Of a stretch of 64,000 nucleotides of DNA, positions 18,199 to 26,828 are shown in pieces. This DNA comes from Limosilactobacillus reuteri. GTDB taxonomy: Bacteria; Bacillota; Bacilli; Lactobacillales; Lactobacillaceae. The position numbers and the translations under genes were made by a program. The notes beneath the pieces are model-generated. The model had not been told where the DNA came from and ran no database searches. It worked only from the letters and a program-made list of their open reading frames with translations. The stretch covers positions 1,787,001 through 1,851,000 of the forward strand of contig NZ_CP139478.1 of assembly GCF_034259105.1 (NCBI RefSeq), in the 5' to 3' direction. Position 1 is the first letter of the stretch; each line of letters opens with the position of its first letter.

Positions 18199-21066
18199 TT
18201 ATTGTTCACCGTTGTCTCCTTGGTTTGGACGACGTTGTTGAAGGTGCATACCGTCATAATCACCTTCTGGTCCAAGCAGTTCTTGGTTATTATCCAATTC
18301 TGAGCGACCAGCATAGTGATGGTGTTGTAACCAGATCATACCGACTAATAACAATGCATAGAAGACAATTGCGATTACGATCAGAACAGTGTTACAGAAC
18401 ATCGTGTAATGTGCTCCCAAACCACCAGAAATTGAATCACGGAGTCCTAAGATTGAATAAGTCATCGGTAAGTACCAGTGAATTACATTATAGAACTTCA
18501 TCGTAATTTCCATTGGGAAGGTACCACCAGATCCACCTAATTGGAGCATTAAGAGAACCATAGCGAAGAATCGACCGGGGTTATCAAAGAGCATTGAAAG
18601 GAACATAACAATTGCCATTGAAGCTAACCCGAAACATATGGTTGTCGCAAAGAATGCAACTGGGTGAATAACTGTAAGTCCACAAGCCATCATAATTGCA
18701 TCTTCCGCGATTGCCATTGCAGTTGCTACTAATGATCCAACTGTTACCTTACTTGCCCACCAAGCGATTGGGGATTTACCAAATTCAGCAACCCGACGAA
18801 TTGGGTAAACAAAGTTAAATACAAGTGCCCCAACATAGATTGCTAATGATAGAACGTATGGTGCTAAGGCGTGACCATAATTTGGTACATAACTGTAATC
18901 CGTGTGCTTAAGAGCAGTTGGTTCTGCAAACATCTTGGCATTCCGTGGCGAAGTCTTAATACCGTTAATTTGTTTTGCACCACCTGCAAGCGATGTAGCC
19001 AGTTGAGAAGCACCAGCATTCAACCGCGCAATTCCCGAAATAAGAGCTGGAGAATTATCTTGAAGTTGTTGAGTTCCGGCAGCTAATTGGTTTACACCGG
19101 CAACAAGAGCAGGAACTTGACCGTTTAGTTGACCAAGCGCACCAGCTAATTGAGCTGCACCAGAGTTCAAGGCCCCGCTATTAGCGTTAAGCTGGGCAAT
19201 TCCGTTACCTAATTGACCAACACCGGCTGTATATTGACCGATTCCGCTAGCCAATTGACCAGCTCCGGCTCCAGCTTGGGCAACACCAGCTGTGTATTGA
19301 CCGATTCCGCTAGCTAGTTGATTAGCACCAGCTCCAGCTTGAGCGACTCCAGCTGTGTATTGACCGATTCCTGAATTAAGCGTACCAGCACCGGCAGCAG
19401 CACTATCAACACCATTAGTGTATTGATTTACACCACTATTAAGCGTACTTGCTCCAGTGGAAATTTGACTTGTGGCTTGTTTAAGTTGATCAACAGCACC
19501 TGGCATTGCGGCTAGGGTACCTTTATAACCATTTAAGGTTGCTAATAATGAGTTAGCTTGACGAATAGTCCCATCTGCATTATCTAACACAGCAGACATT
19601 TGTGAGAGCTGACCTAATTGTTGCTGCATACCACTCAAGCTTCCTTGAAGATTGCTTAATTGACCAAGAGTTCCACTTAATCCTTGAATAGCAGCAACAT
19701 TAGCACTAGCATTTTGTACAATTTGTTGAGCGGCCTTCTTAGATTGATCACTAGCTTTATCATCACTAAGAATTTGTTGTGCTAATCCAGCAATTTGACC
19801 ATCGTTAGTTGCAATACCTTTAAGCTTGTCACCAGCACCGACAGCACCAGATAATGCTCCCGAAGCTTGTTGAAGACTAGCAGCATTACTTTGAACACCA
19901 GCAAGAGCATTCTTGGCAGTTGCCAAACCGGTCTGGAGTTGACCTAACCCTTGCTGAAGATTTTGTGCTTGATCCATGGCCCCCATAATACCGTTAAAGT
20001 TAATGTTTCCTAACTGACTGTTAACGGTTGAATTCAACTGATTAGCGCCCGATGCTAATTGACCTGAACCATCTCTTAAGTGAGCCGAATTACCACTTAA
20101 CGTATTCAAACCATTGCTTAATTGGTTAGCCCCTGAGCTCAACGTACCAGAGTTAGCCATTAAAGTATTTAATCCAGCATTCAACTGACTAGCACCAGAA
20201 TTTAACGCACCAGAGTTAGCCATCAAAGTACCTAAGCCACTGCTCAACTGGTTAGCACCGGAATTTAGTGCACCGGAATTAGCCATTAATTGACCAACAC
20301 CATTGCCGAGGAGGCTAACCCCACCAGTATATTGCATGATACCATTTGCTAAGGTTTGGCTCCCGGTAGCAAGTTGTTGCGCCCCAGAAGCTAATGGTGC
20401 AACGCTAACACGCAAGGTTTGAACCCCGTTATTTACTTGGGAAACCCCTGCAACATAACGATTTACACCATCACTCAAGGTCACCATTCCGGTACCAATT
20501 TGTTGGGCACCATCAGCGGCCTTGTTCATCCCCTTACCTACAACATGTAATTGCTTAAACATTACCGTTGCGTAAGCGTTAGTAACCTGGGCACGAATTT
20601 TTTCATTTAGCCGTGTCATCCCTGTTTGGACAATTACCTGTCCAATGTAGTTCAAGGAACCATTAGTTTGGTAATGTAACTTCATCGTCTTAGGATGCTT
20701 TTGCAAAACAGTCGTTGCATTTTCAGAGAAATCTTTAGGAATCGTAACAACAGCATAGTACTTGCGATGACTCATACCATATTTTGCTTCTTTAGCGGAT
20801 ACGAATTCCCACTTCAATTGGTGATTTTTCTTCAATTCATTAACGGTCTGTTTCCCAACATCCATTTTCTGGCCTTGGTATTCAACCGGAATGTCCTTAT
20901 TTACCACCGCAACTGGTAAGTTACGTGTACTTCCATACGGGTCCCATACTGATTTTAAGAAGAAAATACTATATAGGAAAGGTATGAAGCAAATAACCGT
21001 TACTGATAAAAGCAGTAAACGGTTATGAATAATATGACGAAATTCGCCTTTAATCATGCTCCACAT
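18199..21066 (-). CDS. YhgE/Pip-domain ABC-2-like membrane protein
   Basis: 955 aa. One N-terminal helix (LLLLSVTVICFIPFLYSIFF) is followed by an extracellular YhgE/Pip N-domain with DIPVEYQGQKMDVG. A ~550-residue Gly/Ala/Leu/Gln/Asn repeat region is built from units like GANQLASGIGQYTAGVAQAG, probably a long coiled or helical stalk. A five-helix ABC-2-type C-terminal domain follows, from FVYPIRRVAEFG to the end. Relatives act as phage-infection proteins or type VII-linked membrane proteins; the role here is unknown. The TetR-type regulator gene lies immediately upstream on the same strand, 36 bp away, a common pairing. GAGGTG precedes the ATG. Confidence 0.88.
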   Translation of the reverse strand: MWSMIKGEFRHIIHNRLLLLSVTVICFIPFLYSIFFLKSVWDPYGSTRNLPVAVVNKDIPVEYQGQKMDVGKQTVNELKKNHQLKWEFVSAKEAKYGMSHRKYYAVVTIPKDFSENATTVLQKHPKTMKLHYQTNGSLNYIGQVIVQTGMTRLNEKIRAQVTNAYATVMFKQLHVVGKGMNKAADGAQQIGTGMVTLSDGVNRYVAGVSQVNNGVQTLRVSVAPLASGAQQLATGSQTLANGIMQYTGGVSLLGNGVGQLMANSGALNSGANQLSSGLGTLMANSGALNSGASQLNAGLNTLMANSGTLSSGANQLSNGLNTLSGNSAHLRDGSGQLASGANQLNSTVNSQLGNINFNGIMGAMDQAQNLQQGLGQLQTGLATAKNALAGVQSNAASLQQASGALSGAVGAGDKLKGIATNDGQIAGLAQQILSDDKASDQSKKAAQQIVQNASANVAAIQGLSGTLGQLSNLQGSLSGMQQQLGQLSQMSAVLDNADGTIRQANSLLATLNGYKGTLAAMPGAVDQLKQATSQISTGASTLNSGVNQYTNGVDSAAAGAGTLNSGIGQYTAGVAQAGAGANQLASGIGQYTAGVAQAGAGAGQLASGIGQYTAGVGQLGNGIAQLNANSGALNSGAAQLAGALGQLNGQVPALVAGVNQLAAGTQQLQDNSPALISGIARLNAGASQLATSLAGGAKQINGIKTSPRNAKMFAEPTALKHTDYSYVPNYGHALAPYVLSLAIYVGALVFNFVYPIRRVAEFGKSPIAWWASKVTVGSLVATAMAIAEDAIMMACGLTVIHPVAFFATTICFGLASMAIVMFLSMLFDNPGRFFAMVLLMLQLGGSGGTFPMEITMKFYNVIHWYLPMTYSILGLRDSISGGLGAHYTMFCNTVLIVIAIVFYALLLVGMIWLQHHHYAGRSELDNNQELLGPEGDYDGMHLQQRRPNQGDNGEQ

Positions 21067-21102
21067 TTAATACTTCACCTCAAAATTTATCCTTTCATAA
21101 TT

Positions 21103-21639
21103 TTAGTTTGTTAATGACTTGGTAGCTGCTCTTGCAAACTTAATAACGTCCTCAGTTGGTACGTCATAATTATTGCCTTGCCACCAGTAAAAAGTCCCGA
21201 TAATAGCTCCACTTAATACGTAAGCAAGCATCTCAGGATTATCAGACTTTTGCAGCGCCGTTACAATTGGATCATTAGTATCAAGATTACGCCGCTCTAA
21301 AAGAACCTGACTTAAAATATTTAAAATTTCGGTATACAAAGAGCTTCGTGCACTATTAGGTGCTAAATGACGGATAACATCCTTATTTTTATCAATGTAT
21401 GATAATAATTGCTTAATAATGTCATCTTCAGAATCTGTATTCTCCGTCAATTTATTAATTTGTGCATTTAACGTTTGCTCTAAGAGGTCATATTTATCAC
21501 TAAAATAGCGATAAAAACTGCTCCGGTGCATCAATGCTTCTTTACAAATTTGATCAACCGTCAAACTTTCAAAAGAATTTTTCTCTAATAACGTTATCAA
21601 TGCATTTTCAAAGTCACGAATAGTTCTCGTAACACGCAT
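21103..21639 (-). CDS. TetR/AcrR-family regulator, probably of the adjacent YhgE gene
   Basis: 178 aa. N-terminal HTH: LTVDQICKEALMHRSSFYRY followed by FSDKYDLLEQTL, the typical TetR recognition helix. The C-terminal ligand domain is divergent. It is co-oriented with and directly upstream of the yhgE-like gene, so an auto-regulated operon is likely. Ligand unknown. The GGGGAGGCAAGAG site precedes the ATG. A spaced inverted repeat, TTTTCGTTCG (21751-21760) with CAAACGAAAA (21790-21799), lies upstream and could hold regulator sites, though its 29-bp spacing is long for TetR. Confidence 0.9.
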   Translation of the reverse strand: MRVTRTIRDFENALITLLEKNSFESLTVDQICKEALMHRSSFYRYFSDKYDLLEQTLNAQINKLTENTDSEDDIIKQLLSYIDKNKDVIRHLAPNSARSSLYTEILNILSQVLLERRNLDTNDPIVTALQKSDNPEMLAYVLSGAIIGTFYWWQGNNYDVPTEDVIKFARAATKSLTN

Positions 21640-21957
21640 AACTCTTGCCTCCCCAAATAATACAAATTTAACATGATTATTCTAACTTATTGCAATTCAG
21701 CACAACAGGGGTAATTAAAGATAATTATCCTACAATAAGACAAAAATAGCTTTTCGTTCGTAAAAAAAGGCTCTTGTTTGTATCTTAATCAAACGAAAAC
21801 TATAATATGCTCCTAAATTTAAATGGTCAAGCACGGCAGTAATAACTTTATCGCTCTTTTATAGTAAAACGTATTAAATAATTATTAACTTGCTAAATCT
21901 CTTCTCTAAAATACTGTATAATAAAAGTATCAAAGCTATGCGATTGGAGGCTTCATA
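21640..21957. other. Divergent intergenic region between the TetR and PspC genes (318 bp)
   Basis: AT-rich, no gene seen. It must hold the promoters of both divergent units. A TATAAT at 21917-21922 fits the -10 of the PspC gene, but no good -35 is evident. The inverted repeat at 21751/21790 is the only other structure noticed. Confidence 0.5.
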
Positions 21958-22209
21958 ATGGCAAAAACTAAAAAACATTTAACTAAATCCAAAGATAAAG
22001 TATTTCTTGGTGTCTTTGGGGGTATCGCTGACTACTTCGGTCTTGATGAAACCCTCGTGCGGATAATCGGAATTCTCATTTTCGTCTTTACTGGCTTTTT
22101 CCCGCTAGGAGTCTTCTACCTCTTAGCTGCTCTCGTAATGCCTGAATATAATGATAATAAGACAAATAATGATGACAATATCGTCGACGGTGAATTCAGA
22201 GAAAAATAA
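21958..22209 (+). CDS. PspC-domain small membrane protein
   Basis: 83 aa. One PspC domain: KDKVFLGVFGGIADYFGLDE, then one long hydrophobic segment (IIGILIFVFTGFFPLGVFYL). The short acidic tail is hydrophilic. PspC proteins are envelope-stress components. GATTGGAGG precedes the ATG. Monocistronic, ended by the hairpin at 22223-22264. Confidence 0.92.
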   Translation: MAKTKKHLTKSKDKVFLGVFGGIADYFGLDETLVRIIGILIFVFTGFFPLGVFYLLAALVMPEYNDNKTNNDDNIVDGEFREK

Positions 22210-22222
22210 TGTTGATTGCAGC

Positions 22223-22264
22223 AAAAAAGCTGAGGTTGGGAGAAATTCCAATCTCAGCTTTTTT
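22223..22264. terminator. Bidirectional terminator between converging genes
   Basis: A 17-bp stem AAAAAAGCTGAGGTTGG against 22248-22264 with one wobble. It has T/A tracts on both sides and overlaps the stop of the minus-strand gene at 22263. Confidence 0.9.
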
Positions 22265-23102
22265 AAGCATTATTTCGTTGTTTATAAGCTACTTGAACTT
22301 GTAGTCCATAATCTTCTTCCGTTAAAATTGTTGAGCCGCTTCGCCCAGCAATCTTATTCGGGCCTCCAGTAACAACTACTGCTGCAAGATATAATTGATA
22401 CTTATCATGAGCAGTATGGACATCGGTTAGGCCGATTTTGGTAATATGACCAACCGGGCGTCGTTCCATTTGGTTCATTCCGATGTAGATTTCAAGACGG
22501 TGTCGCAACTCATCATGAACCAATTCAAAGTATGGAGGAACAGATTGTGAATTCAAAGCCGTAACTGGTTTTTCAGTTGCCTGATATTGTTCAACGATTT
22601 CTTTTTCACTCAGACCATCATAGCCGTTAACAAACACACCTTCCATTAATAGTTGGTCAACAACACGTTGTAAATTATGCTGTTCATGTTCGTCAATTGC
22701 CACTGCTGCTGGGATCGTGTCGGCATTAGCAAACAAACCATTTGACCGGTTTGCCAATTCTGCTGCTAGTCGTTGTTGTGCATCAAGAGGGGTCTTAGCT
22801 TTGCCGTCCTCAAATTTTTGACCAGTAATCTTTGCGACACGCGGTGAAATAAAATCAAATCGTGAAGTCTTCTCAAGAAAGTAAAAGACAAAATTAAGAT
22901 AGATAAAATATGTTAATCCAATCACTGCTAAGCAATATAACAATGCCCGCAGCCAAACATGATTCATAAAGAGTCGGAACGTAACATAAACTAAATAAAT
23001 ATCGCCTAGTGAAGCAATAATGATATAAATACGACTCTTTAACTTTACATCAAGGTTAAAGTAACTCAATGACGAGTTAATCATATCAAGAAAACTAAAC
23101 AT
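22263..23102 (-). CDS. Unknown membrane-anchored protein with cytosolic domain
   Basis: 279 aa. Two adjacent N-terminal hydrophobic segments (IYIIIASLGDIYLVYVTF; ALLYCLAVIGLTYFIYLNFV) are followed by ~190 hydrophilic residues, probably cytosolic. It resembles a conserved Lactobacillaceae family of unknown function, but I cannot name it firmly. AAGGAGG precedes the ATG. It starts 18 bp after the stop of the Ser/Thr/Asn-rich gene and is likely its operon partner. Confidence 0.75.
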   Translation of the reverse strand: MFSFLDMINSSLSYFNLDVKLKSRIYIIIASLGDIYLVYVTFRLFMNHVWLRALLYCLAVIGLTYFIYLNFVFYFLEKTSRFDFISPRVAKITGQKFEDGKAKTPLDAQQRLAAELANRSNGLFANADTIPAAVAIDEHEQHNLQRVVDQLLMEGVFVNGYDGLSEKEIVEQYQATEKPVTALNSQSVPPYFELVHDELRHRLEIYIGMNQMERRPVGHITKIGLTDVHTAHDKYQLYLAAVVVTGGPNKIAGRSGSTILTEEDYGLQVQVAYKQRNNA

Positions 23103-23120
23103 TAATAACCCGCCTCCTTA

Positions 23121-23600
23121 TCATTCAGTCGTAGTTGTTCCGGTAGCATTACCACCAGCTGTGTCCTGTGTCGTTGTATTATTGTTAGTTGTTGTACCAG
23201 TTGATTGTGAGGTACTGTTTCGATTAGCACTCGTACTTTCATTTGTATTTGCTGATCGATTTGTCGATGTTTCTGTGCCAGTGTTTCCTGCTGACCGTGT
23301 AGTTTGATTAGTATCCCCAGTATCATCCGCTGTATTGTTGCTATTACTTGTCCGGGTAGTTGATGAACTACTTGCACTCTCATCATTATCATCATCACGA
23401 TCGCTTTGTGAATTCCGACTTGATTGATTGCTTTCCTCATCACCCGATTGCTGAAATTGGCGACTTGTTGATACTGATGTTACTTTTGCACCCTCAGAAG
23501 TATGCGTTGCTTTATTAACCACTACATTGGTGGCACCCAACGCAAGTACCAATGATACAAGTGCAAATGGGGTTACTAATGGCGGTATCTTTGCTCCCAT
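23121..23600 (-). CDS. Low-complexity Ser/Thr/Asn-rich membrane-anchored protein
   Basis: 159 aa. One N-terminal hydrophobic segment (PFALVSLVLALGATNVVV) acts as signal or anchor. The remaining ~120 residues are almost only S, T, N, D, G, Q and R, a disordered extracellular linker. There is no LPXTG motif and no lipobox. No enzymatic domain is seen. AAGGAGA precedes the ATG. It forms an operon with the downstream 279-aa membrane protein, and a Fur-family gene lies just upstream. Confidence 0.75.
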   Translation of the reverse strand: MGAKIPPLVTPFALVSLVLALGATNVVVNKATHTSEGAKVTSVSTSRQFQQSGDEESNQSSRNSQSDRDDDNDESASSSSTTRTSNSNNTADDTGDTNQTTRSAGNTGTETSTNRSANTNESTSANRNSTSQSTGTTTNNNTTTQDTAGGNATGTTTTE

Positions 23601-23659
23601 GTCTCATTCTCCTTTTCCAGAGTATATAATACACGAAAACTGGCCCAATAAATATGAAT

Positions 23660-24097
23660 TTATTGTAAAGATTTTTTCTGGCATTGGGCACATATCCCAT
23701 GCAATTCAAACCGATGCCCAGTGATTTTAACTCCTGGCAACTGCTCCTCAAAGAATTTCTTATCAATTGGTGGCATTTGAATTTCTTGAACTCGTCCACA
23801 AATATCACAAATAAAGTGATGGTGATGAGTAAAATCACACGAATATTTAACCTGCATCTGATCATGATGTTGACGCAATTCGACAATGCCCAATTTCTCA
23901 AATTCTTTAAAATTCCGATAAATAGTATCGTGACTTAATCCAGGGAATTGTTCTCGAAGATATTGGTCAATTTCTACAATATGAAAGTAACGATCAGGGT
24001 GTCGTGCAACTGATTCAATCATCATTTTACGTTGCTTAGTCCACCGCAAATGATGGTCTTTAATAATGGCCTGTGCTTGATCAATTAATTTCTCCAA
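23660..24097 (-). CDS. Fur-family metalloregulator (PerR-like)
   Basis: 145 aa. A winged HTH (YFHIVEIDQYLREQFPGLSH, then DTIYRNFKEFEKLGIVELR) is followed by a dimerisation domain with HHHHFICDICG and a C-terminal CAQC. These are the two CxxC pairs of the structural zinc site. In lactobacilli such proteins are often PerR (peroxide) or Zur-like; the sensing ligand cannot be assigned from sequence. The start is TTG at 24097, supported by GGGAGG 9 bases upstream; no better ATG is nearby. Confidence 0.9.
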   Translation of the reverse strand: MEKLIDQAQAIIKDHHLRWTKQRKMMIESVARHPDRYFHIVEIDQYLREQFPGLSHDTIYRNFKEFEKLGIVELRQHHDQMQVKYSCDFTHHHHFICDICGRVQEIQMPPIDKKFFEEQLPGVKITGHRFELHGICAQCQKKSLQ

Positions 24098-24137
24098 TCT
24101 TTTTTCCTCCCGATTAAAGATGATATTGTATCATATT

Positions 24138-24710
24138 TTAATTCTTTTTGGATAATATCTGCCTAACAATTATATCTATTTGTTGTTTAGTATTTTTCCA
24201 TTGATCATTAACTACAACATAAGCGATCCCTTTTAAAGCCGCTGGTAAAGCAAGATCACGGTGATACTCTTTGCTATGTAAACGAGAACGAATCGCACTC
24301 AATTTATCGCCCCGCAGTGTCATTCTCTTAGCTAAAGAAGCCATATGGGTAACGGTCAAGAAAATAATCACTGCTTGAGCATCAAGTTGTTGATGGTAAG
24401 TAATCGCACCAGCTGTGTCAAGAACAATCACATCATTTTCCCCTTGTTTCCATCCTTCTTCTAAACCTTCTAATGAAGAACCATATTGAAACTGGTCATA
24501 AGTTACTTGCTCAAGTAAATGGAGTTTTTTCAGGGAAGTCGGTGTTTCAAAATGATAGTCTACCCCACCTTGTTCCCCTGGACGTGGCCGCCGCGTCGTA
24601 TGGGTGATTACCCGATGCATATCATAATGATTTTGAAGATAGTTAGCGACAGTTGTTTTACCTGAGCCAGCTGCTCCTGTCACAATAAACACATACTTAT
24701 TATTTTTCAT
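24138..24710 (-). CDS. Guanylate kinase-like P-loop protein
   Basis: 190 aa. P-loop VTGAAGSGKTTVANYLQ, followed by HTTRRPRPGEQGGVDYHFET, which resembles the GMP-binding TTRxxRxGExxGxDYxF motif of guanylate kinase. The rest is diverged and short of a normal Gmk. It may therefore be a paralogue rather than the essential enzyme. It starts 6 bases after the stop of the Nudix gene and forms an operon with it, a nucleotide-metabolism context. Only a weak ribosome site is seen, so translational coupling is likely. Confidence 0.8.
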   Translation of the reverse strand: MKNNKYVFIVTGAAGSGKTTVANYLQNHYDMHRVITHTTRRPRPGEQGGVDYHFETPTSLKKLHLLEQVTYDQFQYGSSLEGLEEGWKQGENDVIVLDTAGAITYHQQLDAQAVIIFLTVTHMASLAKRMTLRGDKLSAIRSRLHSKEYHRDLALPAALKGIAYVVVNDQWKNTKQQIDIIVRQILSKKN

Positions 24711-24716
24711 AATTGC

Positions 24717-25127
24717 TTATTTTAAATGATCGTTAACTTGATCCAATAATTCTTTTAAATTCTCGTAGGTTAACCGTTCACGAGCATCTTGATAGTTGAA
24801 CCATCCGCAATTCTTAATCTCTTCTGCTTGCAGATGAATGTCTTCCTTGTTATCTAACTCGGCAGTATAAAGGGTCATTTGCTTATGATTGCCATTTGGT
24901 AAGTCGTATTCGGTATACACCTTAAAACTTGTATCAATTGGTAATTCTAATTGCGTTTCTTCCTTTATTTCACGAATTGCTGTTTCTTCTAGTGATTCAT
25001 TGCCTTCAATGTGACCTTTCGGGAATCCCCAGAAGTGTCCCTTATTTTGACTTTCTAAGAGTAAATACTCAATTCCATTTTCGCCTTGACGATATACAAC
25101 TGCGCCACTAGTAACTTCAATTGCCAT
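24717..25127 (-). CDS. Nudix hydrolase (diadenosine tetraphosphatase type)
   Basis: 136 aa. The Nudix box is perfect: G-H-I-E-G-N-E-S-L-E-E-T-A-I-R-E-I-K-E-E-T-Q-L, matching GX5EX7REUXEEXGU apart from the final Gly. The opening EVTSGAVVYRQGENGIEYLL resembles bis(5'-nucleosyl)-tetraphosphatases. I chose ATG 25127, which has AGAGGGA upstream, over an in-frame ATG at 25229 that would add 34 poorly conserved residues. It is the first gene of an operon with the guanylate kinase-like gene. Confidence 0.9.
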   Translation of the reverse strand: MAIEVTSGAVVYRQGENGIEYLLLESQNKGHFWGFPKGHIEGNESLEETAIREIKEETQLELPIDTSFKVYTEYDLPNGNHKQMTLYTAELDNKEDIHLQAEEIKNCGWFNYQDARERLTYENLKELLDQVNDHLK

Positions 25128-25255
25128 TTTTATCCCTCTTTTGTAATTAAATTTTTCTAATTTACTTTTAATATTAACTAAGGTATCATTATTAATTATA
25201 AACGTGATGAACCATTTCGGCACGTACAATTTATTATAGCAAAGGTGGGTTAAAG

Positions 25256-26647
25256 ATGAGCTTAAACATTATGCGAAAAGAAAGTCTCGATCGGTATCTT
25301 GGTGAAGACAAGCTTTTCGTTAAATCAATGAATGCTCGTGATCTCATGGCAATTGGGATCGGTACTGTTATTGGTACTGGGATTTTCATTCTCCCTGGAA
25401 CAATTGCCGCAAATTCAGCTGGACCAGGAGTGTCATTGTCATTTCTGTTTTCAGCGATTGTCTGTGCGCTAGCTGCAATGTGTTATGCTGAGTTTGCTTC
25501 TGCATTACCAGTTGCTGGGAGTGCATACTCGTACGGAAATGTAGTGTTTGGTGAATTCCTTGGCTGGTTGCTTGGATGGGCATTAGTTCTTGAATACATG
25601 TTAGCTGTTGCATCTGTTTCTACAGGTTGGGCAGCCTACTTCAATACATTGCTTGAAGGATTCGGTATTCATCTTCCTAAAGCACTCTCAGGTCCATTTG
25701 ATCCAGCCCATGGTACCTACATAAATATCGTGGCGGTTGTAATTGTTCTTTTAATTACAGTAATGCTTTCACGAGGAATGCAATCCTCATTGCGTATCAA
25801 TAACATTGCTGTTTTCCTTAAAATTGCAATTATCTTGATCTTTATTATTGTTGGTTTCTTCTTCATTAAGTCCAAAAATTACCATCCTTTCCTTCCATAC
25901 CACATGAAGGGTGTGATTCACGGGGCAACGATCGGTTTCTTTGCTTACCTTGGTTTCGACTGTGTTTCCAGTTCGGCTGCCGAAGTTAAGAATCCTAAAC
26001 GAAATATGCCTCTAGGAATTATTGGGACACTTGCTGTTGCAACAATCTTATATACTGGTGTTGCCGTAGTCCTAACTGGGATGGTTAAGTACACCAAACT
26101 TGACGTTGCCAATCCAGTGGCATTCGCCTTACAGATGGTTCATCAAGACTGGCTGGCAGAATTATTGTCAATTGGGGCTTTGATCGGAATGTTCACAATG
26201 ATGGTTTCAATGATCTATTCTAGTTCTCGTTTGATCTATGCAATTGGTCGTGACGGTTTGCTTCCTTCATTCTTAGGAAAGCTTGATAAAAAGAGCCACT
26301 CGCCACAAGTTGCATTATGGATTGTTGCGATTATTATCGCCGTCATGGGAGGACTTGTTTCCCTTGATCAACTTACAAGTTTAGTTAACATCGGAACCTT
26401 GTTTGCTTTCATGCTCGTTTCATTCGGGATTATTCCGCTTCGTAAGCGAAAGGATATCGGTAATCGTGGAGGCTTTAAGGTGCCCCTCTACCCTGTGCTT
26501 CCAATTCTTTCTGGTCTCGCCTGCCTTGGCATGATGACCCAGTTGCAAAAAGAAACATATATTGGAGCAGCAATTTGGTTTGGAATCGGAATTATCATCT
26601 ACTTCACTTACGGCTACTGGCACAGTAAGTTAGCAGATAAGAATTAA
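25256..26647 (+). CDS. APC-family amino acid permease
   Basis: 463 aa, 12 predicted helices. It opens with DLMAIGIGTVIGTGIFILPG, the conserved GxG(T/S)GIF motif of helix 1, and has GFFAYLGFDCVSSSAAEVKN in helix 6, typical of the cationic amino acid transporter (YfnA/CAT) branch. It imports or exchanges an amino acid with protons; the substrate is not determined. GGTGGG precedes the ATG. Divergent from the Nudix operon. Confidence 0.92.
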   Translation: MSLNIMRKESLDRYLGEDKLFVKSMNARDLMAIGIGTVIGTGIFILPGTIAANSAGPGVSLSFLFSAIVCALAAMCYAEFASALPVAGSAYSYGNVVFGEFLGWLLGWALVLEYMLAVASVSTGWAAYFNTLLEGFGIHLPKALSGPFDPAHGTYINIVAVVIVLLITVMLSRGMQSSLRINNIAVFLKIAIILIFIIVGFFFIKSKNYHPFLPYHMKGVIHGATIGFFAYLGFDCVSSSAAEVKNPKRNMPLGIIGTLAVATILYTGVAVVLTGMVKYTKLDVANPVAFALQMVHQDWLAELLSIGALIGMFTMMVSMIYSSSRLIYAIGRDGLLPSFLGKLDKKSHSPQVALWIVAIIIAVMGGLVSLDQLTSLVNIGTLFAFMLVSFGIIPLRKRKDIGNRGGFKVPLYPVLPILSGLACLGMMTQLQKETYIGAAIWFGIGIIIYFTYGYWHSKLADKN

Positions 26648-26775
26648 TAGCAAAAAATTTAAGAGTTATGTAGAGAGTGAGAAAATTATTTTTCCACTCC
26701 CTTTTTATTTAAGATAGCAATTTGCATTAAATACCATCTTTTTGTTAAGGTAGTATTACTTACTTTTTTATTCAC

Positions 26776-26828
26776 AAGGAGGAATCAATTAGTTAGGCCA
26801 AATTTTGATCACATATGCCTAATTTTTT
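26776..26828 (+). promoter_or_regulatory. Distant Shine-Dalgarno and leader hairpin of the MFS gene
   Basis: A near-perfect AAGGAGGA (26776-26783) lies 45 bases before the only usable ATG (26829); an in-frame TAA at 26820-26822 excludes longer starts. Between them, TTAGGC (26793-26798) and GCCTAA (26817-26822) can pair, which would shorten the gap. It could be a translational control element or a degraded start. Confidence 0.45.

Noticed and set aside
19000..20500. DNA tandem repeats or a CRISPR-like array inside the YhgE gene.
   Set aside because: The periodicity is in the protein (Gly/Ala/Leu/Gln/Asn stalk units). Nucleotide units are diverged, within one open frame, with no spacer-repeat pattern.
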